Assembly: GCF_035917455.1 (NCBI RefSeq)
Contig: NZ_CP109078.1
Coordinates: 3,224,001-3,288,000 of the forward strand
Length of the DNA stretch: 64,000 bases
Reading direction: 5' to 3'
Origin: Micromonospora sp. NBC_01796
Lineage (GTDB): Bacteria > Actinomycetota > Actinomycetes > Mycobacteriales > Micromonosporaceae
The notes under the pieces are model-generated. The model was not told the DNA's origin. It saw only the letters and a program-made list of their open reading frames with translations, and searched no databases. The position numbers and the translations under genes were made by a program. Shown here piece after piece: positions 7,755 through 16,485 of the stretch (its first letter is position 1; every line of letters starts with the position of its first letter).

Positions 7755-9905
7755 GTGTTCGGAGTCATCGGGCGGGCCGTGGTCCGCCGACCCTGGTTGG
7801 TGATCCTCGGCTGGGTGGTCGCCGCCGTCGCCATCATCGCGACCGCCCCCGGCCTGGGATCGGTCACCAACTCCGACCAGTCCGCGTTCCTGCCCGACGA
7901 GAAGGAGTCGTCCCAGGCCGCCCGGCTGGCCGAAGAGGCATTCCCGGCCGCCGACGGCGCGAGCGCGGTCATCGTGGTCGAGCGGACCGACCGGGCACCA
8001 CTGGCCGACCCGGACGTGGCCCGGCTCGGCCAACTCGCCGGGCAGCTCAACGCTGGCAAGCCGGCCGCCGTCGCGGGGGTCGTCTTCGACCCCGCCCAGC
8101 AGGTCGCGCCCAACCGCGCGGTCGCCCTGCTCGCCGCCCAGTTCACCGGCGCGCCCGAACAGGAGGACGTCCAGCAGGCGGTCCGGGACCTGCGCGGCCA
8201 GCTCGACGACGTGCTGGAGGGCACCGGGCTGACCGCCGGTGTCACCGGCGAGGCCGCGATCGTGGTCGACAACAAGCAGTCGTTCGCCGACGCCGAGGTG
8301 ATCGTCACCATCGCCACCGTCACCCTGATCGTCCTGCTGCTGCTACTGATCTTCCGGAGCCCGATCGCCGCGTTCCTGCCGCTGCTCACCGTCGGCCTGG
8401 TGCTCGGCGTGTCCACCTCGCTGGTCGCGGTCGCGGCCACCGCCTTCGACTTCGAGATCGGTCAGGAACTGCCGATCCTGCTCACCGTCGTCCTGTTCGG
8501 CATCGGCACCGACTACATCCTCTTCCTGCTGTTCCGCTACCGGGAACGGCTGCGGGCCGGCGACTCGCCGACCGAGGCGGTCATCTCGGCCGTCGAGCGG
8601 GTCGGCGAGGCGATCTTCTCGGCCGCGTTCGCGGTGATCGCCGCCTTCTCCGCCCTTGCACTGGCCTCCCTCGGCTTCTTCGCCACCCTCGGGCCGGGGC
8701 TGGCCATCGCCACCGCCGTGATGCTGCTGGCCGCGCTGACCCTGGCACCGGCGATCGTCACCGTGCTGGGCCGCCGGGTCTTCTGGCCGTCCAGGAAGGC
8801 CGACCAGGCCCCACCCCGTACCCGGTTCGCCACGGTCGGCGCGTTTGTCGCCCGCCGGCCGATCCCGATCATCGTCGGTACGGTCGTGGTCCTGGTCGCC
8901 CTCTCGGCCGGTGCGCTGACGTTCAAGTCCGACTACGACCCGATCGGTCAACTGCCGCCGGACACCGAGGCGACCAGGGCGTTCGAGGACCTGCAACGCG
9001 GGTTCCCGGCCGGTGCCCTCCAGCCGACCAACGTCTACCTCCGGGCCGACCGGCCGCTCATCCAGGACGAGATCGGGGCGATGGTCCAGCGGTTGGCCGC
9101 GGTCGACGGCGTCGCCTCGCCGATGCCACCGCAGGTCTCACCCGACGGTCGGACGGCCAACCTGCCGCTCATCCTGACCGCGCCGCCGTTCGAGCCCGAG
9201 TCGCTCGACCTGGTCTCCGGACCGCTCCGGGACACCGCGCGGGCCGCCGCCCCATCCGGTACGGAGGTCCTCATCGGCGGCCAGAGCATGGCGTACGCCG
9301 ATGTCCGGGACACCACCGAACGCGACTTCTCGGTCATCTTCCCGGTCGCCGGCCTGCTCTTCGTGCTGATCCTCGCCGGGTTGCTGGGGGCGCTGCTGGC
9401 ACCGATCTACCTGGTGGCGATGGTGGTGCTCGGCTTCGTCGGCACGCTCGGCGCGACCGCGCTCCTCTTCCAGCAGGGACTGGGAAGGACCGGGCTGTCG
9501 TTCATCATCCCGATCATCCTGTACCTCTTCGTCACCGCGATCGGCACGGATTACAACATCCTGGTCACCGCCCGGCTCCGGGAGGAAATCCGGGACGGCC
9601 GTACGGCCCGGCAGGCCGCTGCCCTGGCGGTCGAACACGCGGGCCCGTCGGTGGCGGCGGCGGCACTGATCCTGGCCGGCACCTTCGGCTCGCTGATGAT
9701 CTCCGGGGTGCCGTTCTTCGTCGAGATCGGATTCGCGGTCACCCTCGGCATCGTCCTGGTCGCGTTCGTGGTGTCGATCCTGCTGGTCCCCGCCGTGACC
9801 GCCCTGGTCGGCCGGGCCGCCTGGTGGCCCGGTGGCCGGTCCGCCGCCACCGCCGAGATGGATGAGGTGGAGGAGACCGACCCGGCCCTGACCGGCCGCT
9901 CCTGA
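7755..9905 (+). CDS. MMPL/RND-family membrane transporter, 716 aa
   Basis: Proton-driven exporter of the MmpL/SSD class, probably acting on lipids or hydrophobic drugs. It shows the duplicated layout: one N-terminal helix, an extracytoplasmic domain, five helices including FGIGTDYILFLLFRYRE, a soluble linker, then a second half with LYLFVTAIGTDYNILVTARL. The GTDY motifs in both halves carry the acidic residues that drive proton relay in this family. The GTG start at 7755 follows GGGGAGGGCGAA. It is divergent from the TetR gene, which probably represses it. A strong terminator follows the stop. Confidence 0.93.
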   Translation: MFGVIGRAVVRRPWLVILGWVVAAVAIIATAPGLGSVTNSDQSAFLPDEKESSQAARLAEEAFPAADGASAVIVVERTDRAPLADPDVARLGQLAGQLNAGKPAAVAGVVFDPAQQVAPNRAVALLAAQFTGAPEQEDVQQAVRDLRGQLDDVLEGTGLTAGVTGEAAIVVDNKQSFADAEVIVTIATVTLIVLLLLLIFRSPIAAFLPLLTVGLVLGVSTSLVAVAATAFDFEIGQELPILLTVVLFGIGTDYILFLLFRYRERLRAGDSPTEAVISAVERVGEAIFSAAFAVIAAFSALALASLGFFATLGPGLAIATAVMLLAALTLAPAIVTVLGRRVFWPSRKADQAPPRTRFATVGAFVARRPIPIIVGTVVVLVALSAGALTFKSDYDPIGQLPPDTEATRAFEDLQRGFPAGALQPTNVYLRADRPLIQDEIGAMVQRLAAVDGVASPMPPQVSPDGRTANLPLILTAPPFEPESLDLVSGPLRDTARAAAPSGTEVLIGGQSMAYADVRDTTERDFSVIFPVAGLLFVLILAGLLGALLAPIYLVAMVVLGFVGTLGATALLFQQGLGRTGLSFIIPIILYLFVTAIGTDYNILVTARLREEIRDGRTARQAAALAVEHAGPSVAAAALILAGTFGSLMISGVPFFVEIGFAVTLGIVLVAFVVSILLVPAVTALVGRAAWWPGGRSAATAEMDEVEETDPALTGRS

Positions 9906-9918
9906 GCCGCTACGGCAG

Positions 9919-9955
9919 AAGCGGGGCGCCTTCCTGACCGGAAGGCGCCCCGCTT
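9919..9955 (+). terminator. Rho-independent-type stem-loop
   Basis: Perfect 16-bp arms (AAGCGGGGCGCCTTCC and its complement) with a 5-nt loop, starting 14 nt after the MMPL stop codon and 21 nt before the convergent repeat-protein gene ends. It lacks a long T-tract, as is usual in high-GC actinomycetes, and probably works in both directions. Confidence 0.85.
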
Positions 9956-9975
9956 CGCATGAGTTGGAGCGGGGG

Positions 9976-10263
9976 TCAGACCGTGACGGTCGGCGGGGCC
10001 GGGGTCGGGGGGTGGCCACCGTCGCCGTCGACCACCTCGTCCGGCGTGCCGTCCTCGGTGAGGTCGACCATGGTGATGTCCACCGTGCCGTCGCCGGTGG
10101 TGTCGAACTGGAACAGGTCAGCCTTGCCGTCGCCGTCGGTGTCGGCCACCCAGAGGTCGACCTTGCCGTCGTTGTTGGTGTCCGCGCGGATCAGGTCGAC
10201 CCGCTCGTCACCCCGCGTTTCGACGATCTCCTGCGACTCGGTGGTCGCCTGCGACTCGCTCAT
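9976..10263 (-). CDS. Asp-rich 13-residue repeat protein, 95 aa
   Basis: Small acidic protein without a signal peptide. Residues about 19-80 are a run of 13-residue units of the form D-x-[DNT]-x-D-G-x-x-D-x-x-x-x (for example DTNNDGKVDLWVA and DTDGDGKADLFQF), like thrombospondin type 3 or EF-hand-loop calcium-binding repeats. The C-terminus is a short proline/threonine tail. It is a clear paralogue of the 201-residue protein encoded at 13805-14410. Calcium binding is inferred from the DxDxDG pattern; cellular role unknown. Confidence 0.8.
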   Translation of the reverse strand: MSESQATTESQEIVETRGDERVDLIRADTNNDGKVDLWVADTDGDGKADLFQFDTTGDGTVDITMVDLTEDGTPDEVVDGDGGHPPTPAPPTVTV

Positions 10264-10487
10264 GAAGGGAAGCCCTTTCTCCGGCTGACTTGAGGCGTGC
10301 AGGTCCGCAGTACCCAGGACCGCGGCTCCGCATACGCTAGCGGCCCGGTACGGACAGCGCGTAGGTCACGGGACCAATGACCCGGCCGGTGCATAGCGTT
10401 CATTTCATCTGTTTCCCTGCTTCGCGCCAAGGTGCCTCGATAAGCTCGCAAACGCCGCGATGCACACCTAATAGACACGGGGGACTT

Positions 10488-11036
10488 ATGAGAAGGAAAC
10501 TGTTGGTAACCGGCTTGGCGGGCCTGGCGTTGGTCGCCGGACTGGCCGCACCCGCGCGGGCCGAGGACACCGGCACCACCATCGTCACCTTCAGCGTCAC
10601 CGGCGCGGGTGGCCTCGACATCACCGTGCCCGCCTCCGCCAACCTCGGCTCCGGCACGGCCGGCACCACCGTGTCCGGACAGCTCGGACCGATCACCGTG
10701 ATCGACCAGCGTGCGTCGCTGACCCCGAACTGGACCGCGACCGTCACCGGGTCCGACTTCACCACCGGCGCCGCCACGGCCGAGGAGACCATTCCGGCCA
10801 TCAACGTCCTCTACTGGTCCGGGCCCGCCACCGCGACCGCCGGCACCGGCACCTTCACGCTCGGCCAGGCCAACGCCGGTGCTGCCGTGATCATCAATGT
10901 GCCGAGGACGGCGTTCAGCCACACCGGTGGGACCGGCAGCAACTTCGCCACCTGGAACCCCACCCTGGCCGTCGCGATCCCGCCCGACGCGGTCGGCGGC
11001 ACCTACACCGGGACGGTGACACATTCGGTGCTCTGA
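10488..11036 (+). CDS. Secreted WxL-like surface protein, 182 aa
   Basis: Exported protein with an N-terminal signal peptide (MRRKLLVTGLAGLALVAGL...ARA, cleavage near residue 25). The mature part is Thr/Gly/Ala-rich beta sequence with a Trp-containing block (LTPNWTATVTGSDFTTG) and the C-terminal GTYTGTVTHSVL, resembling WxL cell-wall-binding domains, which attach non-covalently to peptidoglycan. The ATG at 10488 is used because it begins the signal peptide; 37 upstream in-frame codons are non-protein-like. The next gene encodes a DUF916/WxLIP-type partner, which strongly supports the assignment. Confidence 0.8.
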   Translation: MRRKLLVTGLAGLALVAGLAAPARAEDTGTTIVTFSVTGAGGLDITVPASANLGSGTAGTTVSGQLGPITVIDQRASLTPNWTATVTGSDFTTGAATAEETIPAINVLYWSGPATATAGTGTFTLGQANAGAAVIINVPRTAFSHTGGTGSNFATWNPTLAVAIPPDAVGGTYTGTVTHSVL

Positions 11037-11052
11037 TCTTGCCCACCGGCTG

Positions 11053-12060
11053 GTGCTGCTGACCTCCGCTGCCATCCTGGCGGTCGGGGTGCCCGCGGCA
11101 CCAGCCGGCGCGCAACGCGAGCTGCGACAGGACCCGGCCGAAGCCCGGGGCCTCGGCCTGCAACTGCTGGACATCCCGGTGAGCCGCGCGGAGGATCCGC
11201 GCGCCCGGGCGTACATCATCGACCATCTCAAGCCCGGCACGACGATCCATCGCCGGGTCGAGGTCCGTAACTCCTCCCCGGAACGTCAACACGTCGAGCT
11301 GTACGCCGGCGCCGCCTCGGTGGAGCGGAACTCCTTCACCGTTCCCGACGGGCGAGAGGGCAACGAACTCAGCCGCTGGGTGAGTCTGGAGTCGAGCAGC
11401 GTCGACCTGCCCCCGGGAGCGCGGACGGTGGTACCCGTGACCGTCGCCGTACCGAGGACCGCGTCGAAGGGGGAGCGGTACGGCGCCGTCTGGGCTCAGA
11501 TCACCAGAGCGCCGACGCAGCAGGACAACGTCGGTCAGATCCACCGGGTCGGCATCCGGATGTACCTCGACATCGGTGCCGGCGGCGAACCGCCCACCGA
11601 TTTCCGAATCGAAGGCCTGGCCGCCGCACGAGGCGACGGCGAGTGGCCCGTGGTCACCGCCCAGGTGCACAACACAGGCGGCCGGGCACTGGACCTGGGT
11701 GGCAGCCTCTCCCTGGTGAGCAGGTCCGGCACGGTCAAGGCCGGACCGTTCGCGGTGAAGACCGGCGTGACCATCCTTCCCGGCCAGCGGGCGCAGGTCA
11801 GCGCCCTGGTGGATCAGCCGCTGTCGGCCGGGCAGTGGGACGCCCGGATGACCCTGTTCAGCGGGACCGTGGAGCGTACCGGCGAGGGATCGGTCATGCT
11901 GCCGGGGATGGTCACGGCGCAGGTGGAGCCCGGTGGGCGGGGCACGCTCGTACTCTCGCTCTCGGTCGGCGCCGCCATCGCGCTGTTGCTGGTGGTCGCG
12001 GCAGTCGTCTGGTATCTCGTCCGGCGGGAGCGCAGGCGGTCCGGGGCCGTGCCGGGCTGA
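11053..12060 (+). CDS. DUF916-type WxL-interacting membrane protein, 335 aa
   Basis: Cell-surface protein with an N-terminal export signal, an extracytoplasmic beta-sandwich region with IDHLKPGTTIHRRVEVRN and RYGAVWAQI (the DUF916 peptidoglycan-binding pattern), then a second beta domain. A C-terminal membrane helix (LSVGAAIALLLVVAAVVWYLV) is followed by the basic stop-transfer RRERRR. Partner proteins of this type hold WxL proteins at the cell wall. The GTG at 11053 gives a signal peptide lacking the usual basic N-terminus, and no clear ribosome site precedes it. An in-frame stop at 11017 limits upstream starts, so translation may depend on coupling to the WxL-like gene 16 bp upstream. Confidence 0.82.
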   Translation: MLLTSAAILAVGVPAAPAGAQRELRQDPAEARGLGLQLLDIPVSRAEDPRARAYIIDHLKPGTTIHRRVEVRNSSPERQHVELYAGAASVERNSFTVPDGREGNELSRWVSLESSSVDLPPGARTVVPVTVAVPRTASKGERYGAVWAQITRAPTQQDNVGQIHRVGIRMYLDIGAGGEPPTDFRIEGLAAARGDGEWPVVTAQVHNTGGRALDLGGSLSLVSRSGTVKAGPFAVKTGVTILPGQRAQVSALVDQPLSAGQWDARMTLFSGTVERTGEGSVMLPGMVTAQVEPGGRGTLVLSLSVGAAIALLLVVAAVVWYLVRRERRRSGAVPG

Positions 12061-12161
12061 CCTGAGCCGTTGTGGTGGTCGGTCGGGGTCGAGAGTAGGT
12101 CACCGGCAGGTCCGGGGGGTCCGGCTGGGCGGCACCGTCCGCACTGCATAGGGTCGCCACC

Positions 12162-13019
12162 ATGAACGAGCGTTTTGTTGTCGTCGGGGCCGGCACCATG
12201 GGGCTCGGCATCGCGTACGTGGCGGCCACCGCCGGTTACCGGGTGGACCTGGTCGAGGTCGACGCCGGGCGGGCCGAGGCGGCCGGTGCCGCGCTGGGCA
12301 AACTCCTGGACCGGGCGGTCGAGCGGGGCAAACTGGCCGCCGACGCGGCAGCGGACGCGCGTACCCGGTTGGTGCTCCGGCGCGACCTGACCGAGGTGGC
12401 CGACGGACCGGACGTGATCGTGGAGGCCGTGCCGGAGCGGCCGGACCTCAAGCGGAACGTGCTGGCCGCCGCAGCGGCGCGCCAGCCCGCGTTGCTCGCC
12501 ACCAACACCTCCAGCATCCCCATCGCGGCCCTGGCCACCGCAGTGCCCGACCCGGCGCGCTTCATCGGTTTGCACTTCTTCAACCCGGTCTGGGCGATGG
12601 CGTTGATCGAGATCGTGGTCGGGCCGGCGACCGCCGAGGAGACCACCGCGGCCGCCGTCGCCCTCGCCGGCCGCCTGGGCAAGGACCCCGTCGTCGTACG
12701 CGACCTGCCCGGCTTCGCCACCTCCCGGCTCGGCGTCACGCTCGGGCTGGAGGCGATCCGGATGGTCGAAGACGGGGTGGCCAGCCCGGCCGACATCGAC
12801 AAGGCGATGACACTCGGCTACCGGCACCCGGTCGGGCCACTGGAACTCACCGACCTGGTGGGGCTGGACGTACGCCTGGACATCGCCCGTACCCTGCGAT
12901 CGGCGTACGGCGACCGGTTCGCACCGCCGCCGCTGCTGGAGACGATGGTCGAGCAGGGTCGGCTGGGCAAGAAGTCCGGCCAGGGTTTCTACCGCTGGGT
13001 GGACGGGGTCAAGCAGTGA
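12162..13019 (+). CDS. 3-hydroxyacyl-CoA dehydrogenase, 285 aa
   Basis: Oxidises 3-hydroxyacyl-CoA to 3-oxoacyl-CoA with NAD+ in fatty-acid beta-oxidation or butyrate/phenylacetate-type pathways. The NAD-binding Rossmann motif GAGTMGLGIA is at residues 8-17. The catalytic histidine lies in GLHFFNPVWAM with the following glutamate in LIEIV, and the C-terminal domain ends with GRLGKKSGQGFYRW, a family hallmark. The stop overlaps the GTG of the enoyl-CoA hydratase gene, so these consecutive beta-oxidation enzymes are co-translated. Substrate chain length cannot be told. Confidence 0.93.
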   Translation: MNERFVVVGAGTMGLGIAYVAATAGYRVDLVEVDAGRAEAAGAALGKLLDRAVERGKLAADAAADARTRLVLRRDLTEVADGPDVIVEAVPERPDLKRNVLAAAAARQPALLATNTSSIPIAALATAVPDPARFIGLHFFNPVWAMALIEIVVGPATAEETTAAAVALAGRLGKDPVVVRDLPGFATSRLGVTLGLEAIRMVEDGVASPADIDKAMTLGYRHPVGPLELTDLVGLDVRLDIARTLRSAYGDRFAPPPLLETMVEQGRLGKKSGQGFYRWVDGVKQ

Positions 13020-13771
13020 GCACAGTGGAATCCGCCGGTCTGCGGATCGAGGAGCGGGCCGACCGGTTGGTGGTCACCCTGGACCGGCCGGAGAAACGCA
13101 ACGCGATCGACGCCGACCTGGTCGCCGTCCTGCACGAGGTCTGCGGGCGGCTGGAGCGGGACCCGAAACTGCTCCTGCTCACCGGCGGTACGGACGGCAT
13201 CTTCGCGGCCGGCGCGGACATCGCCCAACTGCGGGAACGGGACCGGCTCGACGCGCTCGCCGCAATCAACCAGGCCGTATTCGCCCGGCTCCGGGCCCTG
13301 CCGCTGCCCACCGTGGCCGCCGTCGACGGCCCGGCTCTGGGCGGCGGGGCGGAACTGTCGTACGCCTGCGACCTGCGGATCTGCACGTCACGCGCCTCGT
13401 TCGGCCAACCCGAGGTACGACTCGGCATCATCGCCGGGGCGGGTGCCACGCACCGGTTGCCGGCACTGGTCGGCGAGACCCGGGCCAAGGAACTGCTCTT
13501 CACCGGTCGCCGGATCGACGCCGCCGAGGCGCTGCGGATCGGGTTGGTCAACCGGGTGGTGGACCAACCGGCCGACCTGCTCGGGGCCGCCCACGAGCTG
13601 CTGGACGAGATCGCCAAGGCGTCGCCGCTGGCCCTGCGGCTGACAAAACTCGCGGTCGACGCGCCCGCCGCCGCGCATCCGCAACTCGACCTGGTCAGCC
13701 AGGCGGTGCTCTTCGAGGATCCGGAGAAGCACCGCCGGATGACCGCGTTCCTGGACCGGAAGAACCGCTGA
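13016..13771 (+). CDS. Enoyl-CoA hydratase/isomerase family protein, 251 aa
   Basis: Crotonase-fold enzyme, expected to hydrate trans-2-enoyl-CoA to 3-hydroxyacyl-CoA, feeding the dehydrogenase encoded just upstream. The oxyanion-hole segments are GIFAAGADIAQL and AVDGPALGGGAEL. A glutamate of the catalytic type is in FGQPEVRLGI; the second glutamate of classic hydratases is replaced in a GAGATHRLP context, so an isomerase or other crotonase activity is also possible. The GTG start shares 4 bp with the preceding stop. Confidence 0.9.
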   Translation: MSTVESAGLRIEERADRLVVTLDRPEKRNAIDADLVAVLHEVCGRLERDPKLLLLTGGTDGIFAAGADIAQLRERDRLDALAAINQAVFARLRALPLPTVAAVDGPALGGGAELSYACDLRICTSRASFGQPEVRLGIIAGAGATHRLPALVGETRAKELLFTGRRIDAAEALRIGLVNRVVDQPADLLGAAHELLDEIAKASPLALRLTKLAVDAPAAAHPQLDLVSQAVLFEDPEKHRRMTAFLDRKNR

Positions 13772-13804
13772 CGGGCGTCGTCGCCGTCGACGTGGGCGCG
13801 CCGA

Positions 13805-14410
13805 TCAGCGGCTGCCGTACGGGTTGCTGTCCGAGTCGAGGTAGGCGACCTGGTTCGCCACCCCGTCGAAGTCGGTGTCGACGACGAGTTGATCGGGGCG
13901 GCCGTCCTCGTCCAGGTCGGTGACGGTGTGGTCGGGGCGCCCGTCGTGGTTGACGTCCCGTACCCAGTTGTCCGGCTCGCCGTCGAGGTCGGTGTCGCGG
14001 ACCACCTGGTCCATCAGGCCGTCGTTGTTGGTGTCGGTGGCGACCCGGTCGATCACACCGTCCTCGTTGCTGTCACCGATGATCCGGTCCACCGTGCCGT
14101 TGTCGTCGTAGTCGCGCAGCATGGTGTCCAGCGCACCGTCGTGGTCACCGTCGATCAGGGTGGTCTCGGCGGTGCCGTCGCTGTCGAGGTCCTGCTGGAC
14201 CAGGTCGGCGACCCCGTCGCCGTCGAAGTCGGTGAGCACGTCGGTGGAGCCGTCGACGTGGTGCTCCACCACCGTCTCCGGGTGGAAGGCCGCCAGGTCG
14301 TACGCGGGCAGTTCGGGTCCCGGGTCGATCTCGGGCCCGAAGCCCTCCTGCCCGTCGGTGGAGCCGAAGTTGGTCTCCTCGGCCAGCGGGTTGTCGGTGA
14401 AGTCGCTCAT
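13805..14410 (-). CDS. Asp-rich 13-residue repeat protein, 201 aa
   Basis: Acidic protein with no signal peptide or membrane helix. After an N-terminal acidic region of about 60 residues it holds ten consecutive 13-residue units of the form D-x-[DN]-x-[DN]-G-x-x-[DNE]-x-x-x-x, such as DFDGDGVADLVQQ, DSNEDGVIDRVAT and DTDFDGVANQVAY. The register is unbroken, which implies a regular solenoid or a string of calcium-binding loops. It is paralogous to the 95-residue protein encoded at 9976-10263; both are preceded by MS(D/E)-type N-termini. Function unknown; calcium binding is inferred. Confidence 0.82.
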   Translation of the reverse strand: MSDFTDNPLAEETNFGSTDGQEGFGPEIDPGPELPAYDLAAFHPETVVEHHVDGSTDVLTDFDGDGVADLVQQDLDSDGTAETTLIDGDHDGALDTMLRDYDDNGTVDRIIGDSNEDGVIDRVATDTNNDGLMDQVVRDTDLDGEPDNWVRDVNHDGRPDHTVTDLDEDGRPDQLVVDTDFDGVANQVAYLDSDSNPYGSR

Positions 14411-14530
14411 CGTCTGGTGCCCTTCGGTCGGCTCGTCCGGTGTCAGGAAAACCGTACGGCGGCCGTGGGCCCCGATTGCTCCCGGAAACGTGCCAGACCG
14501 ATGCCGGCCCGAGGACGGCCGCGTGCGCCG

Positions 14531-15883
14531 TCAGTGCCGGATCTGCACCCCGGCGGCCGAGAGCGCCTTGATGACCTGCGCCGATTCGGCGAACCCGATG
14601 ACCAGGACCGCGTCCGCACCGAACTGCTTGATCTCCTGCGCGCCGCTGGTGAAGTCGACCGGCGGGGAGTCCGGCTTGGCCGGCGGCTCGTAGGTGAGCA
14701 GCTTGACCCGGTCGGCGGCGAACCCGGCCCGTTCCAGTTCGGCCTTGACGTTGCCCTGCAGGCCCTCGCCGTACGAGTCCTTCCGGGCGACCAGGGCGAT
14801 CCGGTGCGGTCCGTCCCGCATGATCACGTCTGCCAGCGCCCGGCCCTGGAGGATGTCCGAGGGTGCGGTACGGAAGTAGCGTCCCTGGTCGTCGATGGTG
14901 GTCAGACCGGCGTCGGTGTTCGACGGGGAGAACAGGATCAGACCGGCCGCGACCACGTCGGGCAGCACCGCGCGGGAGATCCCGGACGCGGCGGCACCGA
15001 TGATCACGTGTACGCCGGCCGCGACGTGTTGCGCGACGGTCGCCTTCGCGACGTCCGGGTTGGTGCCGTCGTCGCCGTCGACCCAGACCGCCGGCTCGCC
15101 GAGCACACCACCGGCCTCGTTGATCTCCTTCATGGCCAGTTTCGCGCCGGCCGCGATCGGCGGGTACGCCAGAGCGAGGTCACCGGTCTTCGGCAGCAGC
15201 CCGCCGATCTTGAGCGGTGACCCGTCGCGCTTGTCGTTCTTGCCGCCGACCTGCTTCTTCGGCGGGGGCGGGGCCTGGGTGCTGGCCGCCGACTCGTCAC
15301 CGGCGCCGACGAACTCGGTCTTGCCGTCGTCGATCTTCGCCTGCTCGCCGAAGTGCATGGTGGCGTAGCTCGCGGTGGACGGCTCACCCGCGTCGGTGAA
15401 CCCGCCCCGGTTGAGCGAGACGCCCCGGTACTCGATGTCCGTACCGGTGCGGGCGATGGTCAGGCACGCACCGATCGAGTCGCACCGCTGACCGCCCACG
15501 GTCACGCCGTTGATCTGCTTGGCGATGTCGGCCGGAGCGGTCGAGCCGGCCAGTTGCGCCGCGAGCGCGCTCACCGCGATGGCGTCGTAGACCTCGGCGG
15601 AGTAGAGGAAGTCGGTGAGCGCCGGGTCGATGGCGGTGACCCGGCTGACGAAGTCCTTGGACAGCGGGGTGAGCGGGATGGTGCCCTTCATGCCGTCCAG
15701 CAGCTTGGTCTGCCCGTCGAACTCCTTGACGAAGGAGTTCTGCATGTTGCCGTCCGTGCCGTAGAGGCGCGTCGGAGTCGCGGTGGACTCCTCCGCGTTG
15801 TCTCCGCCGCAGGCGGTGGTGGCAAGCAGGAGCGTCGCGCAGGCGGCAAGGGCAGCACCGCGCGAACCGCGTGGTACGAGCAT
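14531..15883 (-). CDS. Circularly permuted ABC-type substrate-binding lipoprotein, 450 aa
   Basis: Branched-chain-amino-acid-type (type I) binding protein with its halves in reversed order. Residues 1-25 are a lipoprotein signal ending LLLATTAC, with Cys25 as the lipid site. Residues 40-196, starting LYGTDGNMQNSF, match what is normally the C-terminal half. Residues 197-223 are a proline/lysine-rich linker. Residues 224-450, starting LKIGGLLPKTGDLA and ending SAAGVQIRH, match the normal N-terminal half. Joined end to start (AGVQIRH then TRLYGTDG) they give the canonical order. The ATG at 15883 has GGAGG upstream. No permease neighbours it, so it is an orphan binding protein; ligand unknown. 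Confidence 0.85.
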   Translation of the reverse strand: MLVPRGSRGAALAACATLLLATTACGGDNAEESTATPTRLYGTDGNMQNSFVKEFDGQTKLLDGMKGTIPLTPLSKDFVSRVTAIDPALTDFLYSAEVYDAIAVSALAAQLAGSTAPADIAKQINGVTVGGQRCDSIGACLTIARTGTDIEYRGVSLNRGGFTDAGEPSTASYATMHFGEQAKIDDGKTEFVGAGDESAASTQAPPPPKKQVGGKNDKRDGSPLKIGGLLPKTGDLALAYPPIAAGAKLAMKEINEAGGVLGEPAVWVDGDDGTNPDVAKATVAQHVAAGVHVIIGAAASGISRAVLPDVVAAGLILFSPSNTDAGLTTIDDQGRYFRTAPSDILQGRALADVIMRDGPHRIALVARKDSYGEGLQGNVKAELERAGFAADRVKLLTYEPPAKPDSPPVDFTSGAQEIKQFGADAVLVIGFAESAQVIKALSAAGVQIRH

Positions 15884-16054
15884 GAGGTCGTCCTTCCTCC
15901 CCGAAGGTCCGCTGCGCACACTAGCGTGCGTCCGGCCGACCATGTGACTGCGGTCGTAGATCGATCTTTTACCCGGCGGTAATATACGCCGGCCGATAGC
16001 TTTCGGGCATTCCCGAGCGCCCGCTTGACCTGGCGGCATACCCTTCCGCACGTG

Positions 16055-16441
16055 ATGGACGAACCCCAGGACACGCTGGACGACGCCAACGCGGTGCTGC
16101 GGTCCGCCCTGGTCGGTGACAGTGACGCCGTGGTCGGCACCTTCGACGCGGTGGTGGACCGGTCCGGTGTCGCTGGGGCGTACGAGGTGGCCTGGCGTCT
16201 TGCCGCCACGATGGTCGGCGAGCAGGTGCCGCGCGGCAGTTGGACGCTGGAGTTTCCCGGCATCGACGAGGCCAACTACGACGCCCGCTGGGTGGCCCGG
16301 TTCGTCAGCGCGTACGCGAACTCCGACATCGACACCGCCGAGGCGCTCTTCGGTGCCGCGCTGACCGACGGCCAACTCCCCGACTGCCTGCTCACCCTCG
16401 CCGGTTCGGCCGTGGCCACCATCCGCCACCGCAAGCCGTAA
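16055..16441 (+). CDS. Hypothetical protein, 128 aa
   Basis: Small mostly helical acidic protein of unknown function, with two similar helical stretches (about residues 8-55 and 70-120) and no signal peptide, membrane helix or metal motif. The ATG at 16055 is directly preceded by an in-frame GTG at 16052; no clear ribosome site helps choose, and the mRNA may have a short leader. It lies divergent from the permuted binding protein and 44 bp upstream of the DUF2786 gene in the same direction, so the two may be one transcript. Confidence 0.65.
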   Translation: MDEPQDTLDDANAVLRSALVGDSDAVVGTFDAVVDRSGVAGAYEVAWRLAATMVGEQVPRGSWTLEFPGIDEANYDARWVARFVSAYANSDIDTAEALFGAALTDGQLPDCLLTLAGSAVATIRHRKP

Positions 16442-16485
16442 CCGTCGCCGGTCCCGATCCGGCCCCCGCATGGGAGCCTGGGGGA

